Origin: Ilumatobacteraceae bacterium
GTDB taxonomy: Bacteria; Actinomycetota; Acidimicrobiia; Acidimicrobiales; Ilumatobacteraceae
Direction: 5' to 3'
Assembly (NCBI GenBank): GCA_023263695.1
Contig: JALQUZ010000001.1
Span: forward strand, 1 to 64,000
Length of the DNA stretch: 64,000 bases
Shown here piece by piece: positions 16,163 to 25,230 of the stretch (its first letter is position 1; every line of letters begins with the position of its first letter). Position numbers and translations under genes: made by a program. Under the pieces are notes generated by a model. The model was not told the DNA's origin and searched no databases. It saw nothing but the letters and a program-made list of their open reading frames with translations.

Positions 16163-16398
16163 AATGGTGACTCTTTCTTGCGGATAATTACTTCTTCATC
16201 CTTACGAAGGCGAACGGTTGTAACACGTTTTTTGCGATTGCGTTTGCGCACCCATTTCAACACTCGCCAGACGACAGGCACCCACCACAAGGATTCTCGA
16301 ACCGATGATGTGCTGGGTTTGGCGACAGCTTGCTTATCGTCGGATTTCGAGGACACTGCGACGCTTTCTTCCACTTCGACGTCCAAATACGTATGCAA
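16159..16398 (-). CDS. Small basic protein of unknown function
   Basis: Up to 79 aa, from a TTG at 16398; the first in-frame GTG is at 16374. The N-terminal half is acidic and Ser-rich, followed by SLWWVPVVWRVLKWVRKRNR and a highly basic Lys/Arg tail. The aromatic stretch VPVVWRVLKWV could be a short membrane-associating helix. The open frame overlaps the preceding gene (to 16398) and ends in a 4-base overlap with trmI, so it may be translationally coupled. No family recognised. The gene is supported mainly by position and coupling. Confidence 0.4.
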   Translation of the reverse strand: MHTYLDVEVEESVAVSSKSDDKQAVAKPSTSSVRESLWWVPVVWRVLKWVRKRNRKKRVTTVRLRKDEEVIIRKKESPL

Positions 16399-16543
16399 GA
16401 ATCACCACTGCTCCTCCTGCGATTGCAGCATACGTAGCAAGGGTTGACTTGTTGCGGTCTGCAGTCCCTTGAATATCGTCCTGAAGAGCCTTGAACTTGT
16501 GTTCAAGATCAGCGCGGGAAATTTTTGGAACCGACTGCGCCAT
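16334..16543 (-). CDS. Small single-span membrane protein
   Basis: 69 aa from the ATG at 16541-16543, whose first base overlaps the TAA of the upstream gene. The longer in-frame form to 16645 is rejected because it lies inside the neighbouring gene. Residues 1-35 form an amphipathic, charged helix (SRADLEHKFKALQDDIQGTA), then one membrane helix (TYAAIAGGAVVILAYVFG) and a basic tail GRRSGRKRRSVLEIRR. This layout resembles small actinobacterial envelope proteins found next to holin-like proteins. Function unknown. Confidence 0.65.
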   Translation of the reverse strand: MAQSVPKISRADLEHKFKALQDDIQGTADRNKSTLATYAAIAGGAVVILAYVFGRRSGRKRRSVLEIRR

Positions 16544-16875
16544 TATTTGCTTCTGTTGCTGTGGAGAAATGGCTTGCGAATGCGCGACTGTGAGAACACA
16601 ACCAGTGCAACCGTGAGTGTCAACACAATAAAGTACGGCACCCAACTCATGGCGCTAGATCCGTTGAAAAGAGTCGACTGCAAAAGCCTTAGTACACCGA
16701 TAAGAACAAACAGCAGACCGACAAGAATAGATAGACCGCCAAGAGCCCCCCATGCCAACCAGCGACCAGTTCCTTGAAGTTCGCCAATGGTTTCCTGCTT
16801 TGCGTACGCGCGAACCAGGTCGATCAACTCAGAAATCGAAGACCCAGAATTAAAGGAAAGCACCCATTCATTCAA
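16543..16875 (-). CDS. Holin-superfamily-like small membrane protein (actinobacterial DUF type)
   Basis: 110 aa from a TTG at 16875, or GTG 16863. The segment LVRAYAKQETIGELQGTGRW followed by LAWGALGGLSILVGLLFVLI and a second hydrophobic stretch (MSWVPYFIVLTLTVALVVF) matches the small two-span proteins of the phage-holin-3-like family encoded in many actinobacterial chromosomes next to a single-span partner. Despite the name they are not thought to be phage derived. Position after the DacB gene suggests an envelope role, which is inferred. Confidence 0.65.
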   Translation of the reverse strand: MNEWVLSFNSGSSISELIDLVRAYAKQETIGELQGTGRWLAWGALGGLSILVGLLFVLIGVLRLLQSTLFNGSSAMSWVPYFIVLTLTVALVVFSQSRIRKPFLHSNRSK

Positions 16876-16887
16876 CCAGCGTGTGGA

Positions 16888-18342
16888 CTAATTCGGTGCA
16901 ATCTCACTTGCGGACGGGCTACCCGAAAACCCTCCAAGGGCATCGGAAAGGGCGTTCCAGATTGGTCTATAGGTCGTTTGATTAGAAGCATTGGCTCCGT
17001 TAATGATCAGCGAAAACGAAGACGCCTGGTCTGTCGAATATGGAACGAAACCACTGAGCGCCTTAGCGCCAGTCAGCGTTCCAGTTTTCCCTCGAAGCTT
17101 CCCTGCACCCAGGGTGTCGGCGAGTACTTCGCGCAAAGTTCCAGTCTGCCCTGCTGTGGCGAGCCCGACGCCGATTGGTCCGAATCCTCCATCACGTTCT
17201 AGCAACGTGATCAACGTATTGCATGTCAATCGATTGCCGCGATCGAGACCTGATCCATCGACGAACTGCAATGCATCGAGTGGAATTCCCCACTCCACAA
17301 GTTTTGCTTTGATGACTTCTAAGCCAGCTGAACGCGACCCAACGCCTGACGTGGCAAAACCAAGTTCCTTCACCAGAATTTCTGCCGTGTTGTTGTCGCT
17401 ATTGGTCAGCATCTCTGCCACGATGTCGGACAGTGGAAGCGAATCGATCTTGGCGATCACGGGTAAATCTTGAGGAGCTGTTCCAACTTTTGGAGATGCA
17501 GAAACCGCAATCCCATTATTTTGCAACGTATTGGTAAATTCCGTTGCAGCACCCAAGGCAGGATTATCGAGTTTGATCGGATTTCCTGTCACCACGCCAT
17601 CGTTAATCATCAACGCTCCAAGAGGACCAACTTCGGTGCCCTTAATACCGAGACCTAGAGACGGAGTGAAACGTTCTGCGTCATAACGCGATTCGTCGCC
17701 AACGATAGAACCAGTAACTTGTGTAACACCCTTCGCGGCTAGCGCATCAAACAAATTTTCCAATCGTGTGAAATTAAATGTTGGATATGGTTCGGTTGCT
17801 GGATAGTTGCCTGTAACGAGAACCGGGTCTCCTCCACCAACCAAATACGCGTCGCCATCAATCGAGTTGCCATTGAGCCGTCCTACTAATGATGTGCTGA
17901 ACACGAAATCGGGCTTCAATACGTCTAACGCAACGGTTGCGACTACCAGTTTCATATTGCTTGCCGGTAAAAGTGGAGTATCAGGGTTCAGACTGACAAT
18001 GCGCGACCCCTCGATGTCGATGGTGAGACAAGAATCGATTGGAAGTCGGTTGCTAAGCGAAGTCAGTTGTGAACGGAGAGACCTAAACCGAACATCGTGT
18101 GAAAGCGTTTGAGGAGTACGTCTCGCGTTAATGATTGGCGCTGAAAGTGATTGAATCTCTGCATTACTGGTAATCGGGGTTACGGCTTGTGCAATTCCGT
18201 GAACAAACTTCCATGAAACTCCAAGCCCTAGGGCTCCAAAGAGCGTGACCGAGGCAAGCAGAGAACCAACTACACGAACTGACCCAACACGAACCTTCTT
18301 TCGTGCTCGTTGGATACTGTTCGAATCGTTTGTGAAGCTCAT
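16888..18342 (-). CDS. dacB: D-alanyl-D-alanine carboxypeptidase/endopeptidase, PBP4 (S13) type
   Basis: 484 aa from the ATG at 18340-18342, which overlaps the TGA of the acyl-CoA synthetase gene. An N-terminal membrane anchor or signal (VVGSLLASVTLFGALGLGVS) is followed by SLNPDTPLLPASNMKLVVAT with the SxxK active site (Ser-Asn-Met-Lys), then NSDNNTAEILVKEL with the SxN motif, and RGKTGTLTGAKALSGF with the KTG motif. The large insertion between SxxK and SxN is typical for peptidase S13. It trims or cleaves peptidoglycan peptides outside the membrane. Part of the operon with small membrane proteins and trmI. Confidence 0.92.
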   Translation of the reverse strand: MSFTNDSNSIQRARKKVRVGSVRVVGSLLASVTLFGALGLGVSWKFVHGIAQAVTPITSNAEIQSLSAPIINARRTPQTLSHDVRFRSLRSQLTSLSNRLPIDSCLTIDIEGSRIVSLNPDTPLLPASNMKLVVATVALDVLKPDFVFSTSLVGRLNGNSIDGDAYLVGGGDPVLVTGNYPATEPYPTFNFTRLENLFDALAAKGVTQVTGSIVGDESRYDAERFTPSLGLGIKGTEVGPLGALMINDGVVTGNPIKLDNPALGAATEFTNTLQNNGIAVSASPKVGTAPQDLPVIAKIDSLPLSDIVAEMLTNSDNNTAEILVKELGFATSGVGSRSAGLEVIKAKLVEWGIPLDALQFVDGSGLDRGNRLTCNTLITLLERDGGFGPIGVGLATAGQTGTLREVLADTLGAGKLRGKTGTLTGAKALSGFVPYSTDQASSFSLIINGANASNQTTYRPIWNALSDALGGFSGSPSASEIAPN

Positions 18343-20498
18343 GGTGCGATACCGCGATACCGCGCATATTCGTATAAATGCGCGAGGCTTGCAGCAGCAC
18401 GTGCTCCCGTTGGATAGCAATATGCTCCCGAATTCCGCACAGAAGACGGCCCCGAATTTTGTGGGTCGGTAACTGCGAGTTCGGTTGCGATCAGGATTGG
18501 TTTGTTGTGCTTGCGTGAAACCTCGCGTGCCGTAAATGCATAGCGTTCATCTTGCTTCTCGTGATATGCAACGATCCGTTCAAGACCGTGGTCAGGGTAA
18601 AACGATCCTCCACGCATCATTTTCGCTTGATTGCTTTGGATACCAATTCCAAGGAAGATAACAGCGTCGATCGATTCGTGCCCGGCGACGATGTCCATTA
18701 TCTCAGTCACGGTGTCGCGGGTTTCTCCGCCAGCGCAGTCAATCGGATTATTGCGACTCCATCGTGGAGGGAGTAAAGCAGAAAGTTGCGACATGAGATC
18801 GTCGGATAGGTCTACAAGGTCGAGCACGCCATCTCGTGAAATTGCATCCGCAGTAACCACCCCCCAGCCTCCAACAGTGGTGAGAACGGCTACTCGCTTG
18901 CCGCGAGGAAGCGGTTGAGTTGCAAATGTTGCGGCGGTATCAAAAGCTTCTTCAACAGAGGAAACCTTAATTGCACCGGCAGATCGAGTTGCCCCAAGGA
19001 AAACTCGATCATTGCTTGCCAAGGCACCGGTATGACTTTGGGCAGCCTTTGATCCTGCAGCTGTTGCCCCACCTTTCAAAATCACGAGGGGCTTCACTGC
19101 AGTAATCTGCTTCATGGCTTGAAGCAGTGATTCGCCATTACCAACATTTTCGATGTACGTAAGCGCGACCTTGGTTTCATCGTCGCTAGCGAAATAGTTC
19201 AGAAAATTCTCAACACTCACTTGTGATGCGTTTCCGGCAGAAATTGCTCGTGCGATGCCGACACCAGACTGTTTCGAATAGTTCAAGAAACTTGACACAA
19301 AATTGCCACTTTGCGACGCTACGGAAATTCCACCTGAAGGTGGGTATGGAGCAACGATCTGCAAACACAACGAAGCGGGCGTACTCACCACACCTTGACC
19401 GTTTGGCCCGGCAATGAGCATGCCGAGCGAATTTGCCAACTTCAACAGGGATGCTTCCGCCAACTCACCAGAATCACCTGACTCTCGGTATCCAGCACTA
19501 GCGATAAAGGCGCTGGCGATGCCAAGTTCGGCACATTGCTTGAGCAGAGCTTCATTTGAACTTGCTGGAGTGCAAAAGAATGCTAAATCGATTTCGCCCT
19601 TAGGCAATTCCGAAAGATCAGAAACGGTTTGAACTCCCAAAATGTTTTCGCACTGGAGATTGGTGGCGAATACACCACCTGCAAAATTGTTGACAAGTGC
19701 ATTGTGTAACGATACAAAACCGAATTTTCCTGGATGACTTGACGCACCGATAACAACAATTGCGCGTGGGTTGAATAATGCGTTGAAATGTTCGGGTGTT
19801 GGCACGAACGATCTCTCAGACTTGTTAACAACAGTATGTTGTTGACGACCAATTTCAATGAGAGCGTCGACAGCGACAAGCGAACCGTCATTGCGAGCAA
19901 TAAGAGGATTGATGTCAAGTGATTCGATTTCAGGATGTGCTTCGCACACTTCACCCATGCTGCTCAGTACGTTTGCTAATTGTTCCCTATTGATTGGCTG
20001 CGAACCGCGAAACGATCCGATGATTGATTGGTGGTGAACCTCATCAATCATCTGCAGCGCGTCGTTCTTTGACAATGGAAGAGGACGAAGTACGACGTCA
20101 TCAATTGCTTCAGCAAAGATTCCTCCAATGCCGAGAGCCACCATGTATCCAAACTGCGGGTCGTTAATTATGCCGACGATCAATTCCCGATCGCCTTTCA
20201 CCATTTCAGCGACCAGGAATGACACCTCACCATCGGCAGTTGTGACTAATGCCAAAAGGTCGGAACATGCCTCTTCGGCTTTCACCGCATCGCTGACATT
20301 GAGTCGAACAAGACCTCGTTCAGTTTTGTGAGCAATGTGATTTCCCGACAGCTTGATCACCACTGGATAACCGATGTGATGTGCCGCCTCGATCACCTGC
20401 TGAGATGTGGAACACTCCCGCTCCTGGGCAAACGGCACTCCAAAAGGCACAAGAAGCTGTTTAGAAGCCGCTTCGGAGAGAGTTGTTCGGTTTGTCAT
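18339..20498 (-). CDS. ADP-forming acyl-CoA synthetase (acetate-CoA ligase-like), single-chain
   Basis: About 719 aa. Domains: ATP-grasp at the N-terminus (GYPVVIKLSGNHIAHKTERG, ALGIGGIFAEAIDDVVLRPL, residues ~1-225), then a CoA-binding Rossmann domain (RAIVVIGASSHPGKFGFVSL, ~235-345) and a succinyl-CoA-ligase-like part ending in KGGATAAGSKAAQSHTGALA, where the His of SHTGA is the phospho-His position. This ATP-grasp-first order differs from classical acetyl-CoA synthetase alpha-beta fusions but is seen in bacteria. It converts acyl-CoA, ADP and phosphate to acid, CoA and ATP (or the reverse); substrate unknown. ATG 20498 or 20510. Heads the operon leading to dacB and trmI. Confidence 0.85.
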   Translation of the reverse strand: MTNRTTLSEAASKQLLVPFGVPFAQERECSTSQQVIEAAHHIGYPVVIKLSGNHIAHKTERGLVRLNVSDAVKAEEACSDLLALVTTADGEVSFLVAEMVKGDRELIVGIINDPQFGYMVALGIGGIFAEAIDDVVLRPLPLSKNDALQMIDEVHHQSIIGSFRGSQPINREQLANVLSSMGEVCEAHPEIESLDINPLIARNDGSLVAVDALIEIGRQQHTVVNKSERSFVPTPEHFNALFNPRAIVVIGASSHPGKFGFVSLHNALVNNFAGGVFATNLQCENILGVQTVSDLSELPKGEIDLAFFCTPASSNEALLKQCAELGIASAFIASAGYRESGDSGELAEASLLKLANSLGMLIAGPNGQGVVSTPASLCLQIVAPYPPSGGISVASQSGNFVSSFLNYSKQSGVGIARAISAGNASQVSVENFLNYFASDDETKVALTYIENVGNGESLLQAMKQITAVKPLVILKGGATAAGSKAAQSHTGALASNDRVFLGATRSAGAIKVSSVEEAFDTAATFATQPLPRGKRVAVLTTVGGWGVVTADAISRDGVLDLVDLSDDLMSQLSALLPPRWSRNNPIDCAGGETRDTVTEIMDIVAGHESIDAVIFLGIGIQSNQAKMMRGGSFYPDHGLERIVAYHEKQDERYAFTAREVSRKHNKPILIATELAVTDPQNSGPSSVRNSGAYCYPTGARAAASLAHLYEYARYRGIAP

Positions 20499-20520
20499 TA
20501 ACACAAACATTAGTTGACCA

Positions 20521-20943
20521 ATGAGTTGGCACTACCCTTGCTGCGTGCACATCGTGTCAACAGTGTTTATTGATTCCTTCGAAATGCGTCAAGCGCCAGG
20601 GCCGTCGTCTCGTATCGACATCACAGGAATATATTTCTCCATGGCAGCGCCTTCGCTTCCACCTGTGACCATCAATCCCCATTTGATGGCATTGATTTTT
20701 TGTCCAATAGGACACGCTGGAAACGGTGTTTTTGAAGTGGTCTTCCGAAAAGGCATCGAAGAAGATTCCGAGCAATTGGCGCGGAACGTGAGTCCCTTCA
20801 CTGTTGAACCGGGCAAATTCACCTACCGACTGGTGCGTGGGGAAATTGAGTTGCATGAACTTGGGCAGATATTTGCCCACTGCCGTGTTGACCATGGCAA
20901 ATGGTCATTTGTTCCACTCACATTGCTTCCTCCGGTTGCGTAA
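20521..20943 (+). CDS. Conserved small protein of unknown function
   Basis: Up to 140 aa from ATG 20521, with GTG 20545 as alternative start. It is divergent from the acyl-CoA synthetase with about 10 bases between start codons. The pattern of short strands with DITGIYFSMAAPSLPPVTIN and a final GKWSFVPLTLLPP suggests a small all-beta fold and loosely recalls actinobacterial proteins of the DUF6941 kind, but I cannot confirm this. No signal, membrane segment or catalytic motif. Transketolase follows 19 bases later. Confidence 0.5.
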   Translation: MSWHYPCCVHIVSTVFIDSFEMRQAPGPSSRIDITGIYFSMAAPSLPPVTINPHLMALIFCPIGHAGNGVFEVVFRKGIEEDSEQLARNVSPFTVEPGKFTYRLVRGEIELHELGQIFAHCRVDHGKWSFVPLTLLPPVA

Positions 20944-20962
20944 TCGGAACTACAGTCGCGCC

Positions 20963-22933
20963 GTGACTTCTTCTGCAAAATTGTCTCCAGAAACCGACGT
21001 TCAGGCGATCTCCCTTATTCGCGGATTGGCGATGGATGCCCCGCTATATGCCAAGAGCGGTCACCAAGGAACGGCCATGGCGCTTGCCCCACTTGCGCAT
21101 GTTTTGTACAGCCGAGTACTTCGGCATGCACCACAAAATTCAGCTTGGAGAAATCGCGATCGTTTTATTCTGTCGAACGGTCACGCATCTATTTTGCAAT
21201 ACGCGATGCTGTTCTTGAACGGATACGGCCTCGAGATGGAAGACATCAAGGCGTTTCGTCAGTGGGAATCTCAGACTCCTGGACATCCAGAGGTTGGGCA
21301 CACGAATGGCGTTGAGGTAACAACTGGTCCACTTGGTCAAGGTTTCGCCAACGCGGTCGGAATGGCAATTGCCGAACGTAATCTCCGTGAACGGTTCGGC
21401 CGAGATCTCATGGATCACCATACGTTCGTGCTGGCTGGCGATGGATGTTTCATGGAAGGAATTAGTCATGAAGCTGCATCATTAGCGGGCCATCTTGGAC
21501 TAGATCGTTTGGTCTGCGTTTTTGACGACAATGGCATCACTATCGACGGCAGCACCTCGCTCACCTGTTCAGACGACGTAGCGAAGCGATTCGCAAGTTA
21601 TGGATGGAATGTGATTCAAGGTGGAGAAATTGGCGAAGATCTTGACGCCTTAGAAGCGATGTTGAATGCGGCACGCAATCACACTGGACAACCAACGTTG
21701 TGCATTCTCAAAACACATATAGGTTTTCCATCTCCCGATTTCACCGATGTACACGAAGCTCATGGGAACCCGTTTAACGCGGAGCATGTTGCCAAGACAA
21801 AGGCCATCATGGGTATCCCGGACGAAGCGTTTTGGGCGCCGAGTGATGTTGTTGCCAAGGTACGTTCACATGCTGCAAGCCGAGGTTCCGAGTTGCTCAG
21901 TGCCTACGACACGGCAGTTGCACATGCTGAAGGAAAACATGGATTCGACCAGTGTTGGTCAGATCCGAATGGTGATGAAATAGCTGCGTTGATGCCAGCG
22001 TTTGCCCCAGATTCAAATTTGGCTACGCGCCAAGCAATTCAGCAGTGCATCGAATCCAGCGCTTCTGCGATTCCTGGACTACTCATTGGTTCAGCAGACC
22101 TCACTGGTAACACCGGAGTCAAAGTGAAATCGGTTGGTGCACAATCAAAACAACTCCCAACTGGTCAGCAGGTGTACTTCGGAATCCGCGAGCATGCCAT
22201 GGGCGCTGCAATGGTTGGCATGGCTTTGCACGGCGGAGTTATTCCAGTTGGCGGAACATTCTTCGTTTTTGCTGACTACATGCGTCCAGCCATTCGGCTT
22301 GCTGCACTGAGTAAGGCACGAGTGATTTTCGTATTCACGCATGACTCGGTAGGCGTTGGTGAAGATGGTCCTACTCACCAACCAATTGAGCATCTTGCGA
22401 GCCTTCGCGTGATTCCAGGGCTGCAGGTCATTCGACCTGCTGACTCGAATGAAACCAAGGTTGCATGGGAATGCGCACTTACCTATGACGGCCCAACTGC
22501 ACTTGTGCTGAGTCGTCAATCGTTGCCAATTACGACAGACGGTGATGCTGTTCGATACGGCGCAGAAACTGTTGTAAATACCGACCATCCTCAAGTGGTG
22601 TTGGTTGGCACTGGTAGTGAAGTTGCGGTTTGTGTTGCGGCGGCAAAGCTGTTGCATGCGCAAGGAGTTGAGGCCAACGTTGTGTCGATGCCTTCGTTTG
22701 ATCGCTTCGCAGCACAATCAGCGAAATATCGCGAAACAGTTTTCCCTGCCAACGTTCCGGTGTTGTCGGTTGAAGCTGGCGTGACATTTGGTTGGTCGCA
22801 ATTTGCGCATGTAAGTGTGGGCATTGATCGCTTCGGTGCGAGCGCTCCTGGTTCAACGGTGATGAGCAAATTGGGGATCTCGCCAGAGAATGTTGCAGAT
22901 CGCGCACATGAATTAGTAGCAAGGTCAAAGTAA
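20963..22933 (+). CDS. tkt: Transketolase
   Basis: 656 aa from the GTG at 20963; the longer open frame upstream overlaps the preceding gene in another frame and is not part of the protein. TPP-binding half has LSNGHASILQYAML, TGPLGQGFANAVGMA, AGDGCFMEGISHEAASLAGH and DDNGITIDG. The pyrimidine-binding half has YFGIREHAMGAAMVGMALHG with the catalytic Glu, and VFTHDSVGVGEDGPTHQPIE. Transfers two-carbon ketol units in the pentose phosphate pathway. Directly followed (4 bases) by transaldolase, so the two form the non-oxidative branch in one transcript. Confidence 0.96.
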   Translation: MTSSAKLSPETDVQAISLIRGLAMDAPLYAKSGHQGTAMALAPLAHVLYSRVLRHAPQNSAWRNRDRFILSNGHASILQYAMLFLNGYGLEMEDIKAFRQWESQTPGHPEVGHTNGVEVTTGPLGQGFANAVGMAIAERNLRERFGRDLMDHHTFVLAGDGCFMEGISHEAASLAGHLGLDRLVCVFDDNGITIDGSTSLTCSDDVAKRFASYGWNVIQGGEIGEDLDALEAMLNAARNHTGQPTLCILKTHIGFPSPDFTDVHEAHGNPFNAEHVAKTKAIMGIPDEAFWAPSDVVAKVRSHAASRGSELLSAYDTAVAHAEGKHGFDQCWSDPNGDEIAALMPAFAPDSNLATRQAIQQCIESSASAIPGLLIGSADLTGNTGVKVKSVGAQSKQLPTGQQVYFGIREHAMGAAMVGMALHGGVIPVGGTFFVFADYMRPAIRLAALSKARVIFVFTHDSVGVGEDGPTHQPIEHLASLRVIPGLQVIRPADSNETKVAWECALTYDGPTALVLSRQSLPITTDGDAVRYGAETVVNTDHPQVVLVGTGSEVAVCVAAAKLLHAQGVEANVVSMPSFDRFAAQSAKYRETVFPANVPVLSVEAGVTFGWSQFAHVSVGIDRFGASAPGSTVMSKLGISPENVADRAHELVARSK

Positions 22934-22937
22934 CCCA

Positions 22938-24038
22938 ATGACTGCCAATCGTCTGTCGGAGTTGTTCAATATTGCAGGACAAAGCCCATGGCTCGACAAT
23001 TTGAAGCGCGAATACATCGTTAATGGAGATTTCGCTCGAGTACTTGCTTCTGGAATTCGCGGTTTGACGTCAAATCCGACTATTTTTCAAAAAGCAATTC
23101 AGGGTTCGGCGTTATACGACGAGCAGTTCGAGCGCGCAATATCACGTGGACTCACAATAGAAGAAACCTATTGGGATCTAGTTGTCTCCGACATCGTTGG
23201 CGCTCTGGATATATTCGCGCCTCTCTATATTTCCTCGTCGGGTCTTGATGGATTTGTCAGCGTTGAAGTATCGCCTGCACTCGCCCACGACATGTCCGGA
23301 ACGGTCGCGGCTGCACAAGATCTTCACGATCGAATCGCGCGACCCAATGTGATGATCAAGGTGCCTGCGACACAAGCGTGTATTCCAGCAATTGAGGAAA
23401 TCATTAGTCGTGGGATCAATGTCAACGTCACCCTTATTTTCGGACTTGATCGATATCAACAAGTGATGGATGCTTACATTCGCGGAATGCAGAAGTTGGC
23501 GAAAAGCAATCCAGCAAAAGCGCAAGATGTTGCATCGGTAGCAAGCTTTTTCATTTCGCGCGTTGACTCTGAAATTGATAAACGACTCGAAGGAATAGGC
23601 AGCGATGAGGCTCTAAGCCTGCGCGGAAAAGCGGCAATTGCGCAGGCAAAGGTCGCATATCAAATGTTTGAACGAACGTTCAGTGGAGTCACGTGGCGTT
23701 CACTGGCAAAAATTGGCGCCCAGGTGCAACGACCCCTCTGGGCATCAACCAGCACGAAGAACCCTGCGTATCCAGACACGATGTACGTAGACGAGCTGAT
23801 TGGCGCGCATTCGGTAAACACGCTTCCCGATGCAACCATGGACGCGTTCAGCGACCATGGAGCTATTGCCGAAACGATTACACGCGATGTTGAAGGTGCC
23901 CACCATGTGTTGGCCACATTGCATCATGTGGGCATTGACATGACCGCGATTGCAGATCAACTGGAATCAGAGGGTGTTATGTCGTTCCAGCAAAGTTTCA
24001 ACGATCTGCTCGCGGTTCTTCATGCCAAAAGGAAATGA
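22938..24038 (+). CDS. tal: Transaldolase
   Basis: 366 aa, the actinobacterial long form. Key segments are GIRGLTSNPTIFQKAIQGSA near the N-terminus, VSVEVSPALAHD, NVMIKVPATQACIPAIEE with the Schiff-base Lys, and NVNVTLIFGLDRYQQV. ASVASFFISRVDSEIDKRL completes the (beta/alpha)8 barrel. Transfers a dihydroxyacetone unit between sugar phosphates. Translation probably follows that of transketolase because only 4 bases separate them; AAGG precedes the ATG within the transketolase stop region. Confidence 0.96.
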   Translation: MTANRLSELFNIAGQSPWLDNLKREYIVNGDFARVLASGIRGLTSNPTIFQKAIQGSALYDEQFERAISRGLTIEETYWDLVVSDIVGALDIFAPLYISSSGLDGFVSVEVSPALAHDMSGTVAAAQDLHDRIARPNVMIKVPATQACIPAIEEIISRGINVNVTLIFGLDRYQQVMDAYIRGMQKLAKSNPAKAQDVASVASFFISRVDSEIDKRLEGIGSDEALSLRGKAAIAQAKVAYQMFERTFSGVTWRSLAKIGAQVQRPLWASTSTKNPAYPDTMYVDELIGAHSVNTLPDATMDAFSDHGAIAETITRDVEGAHHVLATLHHVGIDMTAIADQLESEGVMSFQQSFNDLLAVLHAKRK

Positions 24039-24044
24039 TCTTCA

Positions 24045-25058
24045 GTGGTAGCGGCATCGCTCGAGCAAGCAGTTTCAGAATTAGTTCAGGAGTATGGCGG
24101 TAAGCACGATTCTGACTATGTGACGCACATGATCACCACAGCACTGGGGCTCGGTACGGATAACACGTCAACGTTGGATTTGAAAATTGCATCATCTGCT
24201 TTAAAGGAAATGCGCGAAGCGTTCGCCATGTTCGATCCATACGCAGATCGAAAAAAGGTGACCATCTTTGGCTCAGCACGCACGAAAAAGGATGACCCCC
24301 TGTACTTACATACGCAGAATGTTGCAGCCGAACTGGCCTCACAGGGTTGGATGGTGGTTACGGGTGCTGGACCCGGAATCATGGAAGCTGGAATGGTCGG
24401 CGCAGGTCGCGATCAGTCAATTGGCGTATCAATTCGACTTCCATTTGAAGCAAGCGCGAACCCGATCATCGCTGGTGATGGAAAATTCGTAGAGATGAGG
24501 TATTTCTTCACTCGCAAATTGATGCTCATGAAAGATTCACAGGCTTTTATCTGCATGCCAGGAGGATTTGGCACTCTAGATGAAACTTTCGAACTATTGA
24601 CGTTGATGCAAACAGGCCGAGGTGCTGTCGCGCCAACCGTGCTTCTCGATTTGCCAGGTGATCATTTTTGGCGAACCATGGATGAATTCATTCGCGCAGA
24701 ACTTCTTCCGCGCGGTCTTATTTCAGCATCAGACTTGTCGCTGTATCGAGTATGCGAATCGACAACCGATGCGGTGCAAGAGATCATCGACTTCTACAAG
24801 GTGTTCCACTCGGTTCGATTTGTCGGTAAATCCCTGATCATTCGCATGAATCGCCAGATCAGTGGATTTGACATAGATGCTCTCAATAAGGAATTTGGAC
24901 ACCTGTGCAAACAAGGCAAATTTGAATTCTGCGAGCCCACCCCGCAGGAAGTTCAGTCAGGTGACAATCTTGATAAAGCACGAGTGAAATTTGAGTTTGT
25001 TCGCAACGATCTGGGTGGTCTACGCGACGTAATCAACCGAATTAATCAAGCCGGCTAA
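24045..25058 (+). CDS. LOG-family protein (lysine decarboxylase-like Rossmann fold), extended form
   Basis: 337 aa from GTG. Central domain (residues ~65-255) has VTIFGSARTKKDDPLY, VVTGAGPGIMEAGMVGAG and the signature MPGGFGTLDETFELLTLMQT. Most LOG proteins act as cytokinin-type nucleoside 5'-monophosphate phosphoribohydrolases with PGGxGTxxE; the motif is intact here, and the preceding catalytic Arg position is FFTRKLMLMKD. It carries about 60 extra residues at the N-terminus and 80 at the C-terminus relative to minimal LOG enzymes, so its substrate may differ. Follows transaldolase after 6 bases; its 3' end overlaps the minus-strand gene at 25042. Confidence 0.82.
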   Translation: MVAASLEQAVSELVQEYGGKHDSDYVTHMITTALGLGTDNTSTLDLKIASSALKEMREAFAMFDPYADRKKVTIFGSARTKKDDPLYLHTQNVAAELASQGWMVVTGAGPGIMEAGMVGAGRDQSIGVSIRLPFEASANPIIAGDGKFVEMRYFFTRKLMLMKDSQAFICMPGGFGTLDETFELLTLMQTGRGAVAPTVLLDLPGDHFWRTMDEFIRAELLPRGLISASDLSLYRVCESTTDAVQEIIDFYKVFHSVRFVGKSLIIRMNRQISGFDIDALNKEFGHLCKQGKFEFCEPTPQEVQSGDNLDKARVKFEFVRNDLGGLRDVINRINQAG

Positions 25059-25230
25059 GAACGCCAATTGCTTTCTCGATTGCCCTGCGGGCCTGTGTAA
25101 GTTGACGCTCCAACTCGGGCCTCTTAGCCTCACCTGCTCGGTGGGCTTCTTTGAGGGCATCAAGTGCCTTGTCGGCGAGGTCTTCGGAGACGCTTTGTAA
25201 GTTGCTCACAATTTCTTCCACAGATGCCAC
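25042..25230 (-). CDS. Small helical protein of unknown function
   Basis: 62 aa from GTG at 25230, overlapping the 3' end of the LOG gene by 17 bases. The sequence is almost entirely helical and highly charged (SVSEDLADKALDALKEAHRA, then ERQLTQARRAIEKAIGVLSR), suggesting a small helical hairpin or coiled coil. Its start codon abuts the start of the rightward Cys-rich gene at 25231. Similar short proteins are common in Acidimicrobiia-like genomes, as far as I recall. Function unknown. Confidence 0.55.
   Translation of the reverse strand: MASVEEIVSNLQSVSEDLADKALDALKEAHRAGEAKRPELERQLTQARRAIEKAIGVLSRLD

Noticed and set aside
16543..16875. Prophage remnant because of the holin-like name
   Set aside because: No other phage genes, and the family is a normal chromosomal one in Actinobacteria, here in an operon with dacB and trmI.
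20804..20962. Longer N-terminus for transketolase
   Set aside because: The extra residues overlap the preceding gene in another frame and do not look like transketolase; GTG 20963 gives the normal start.
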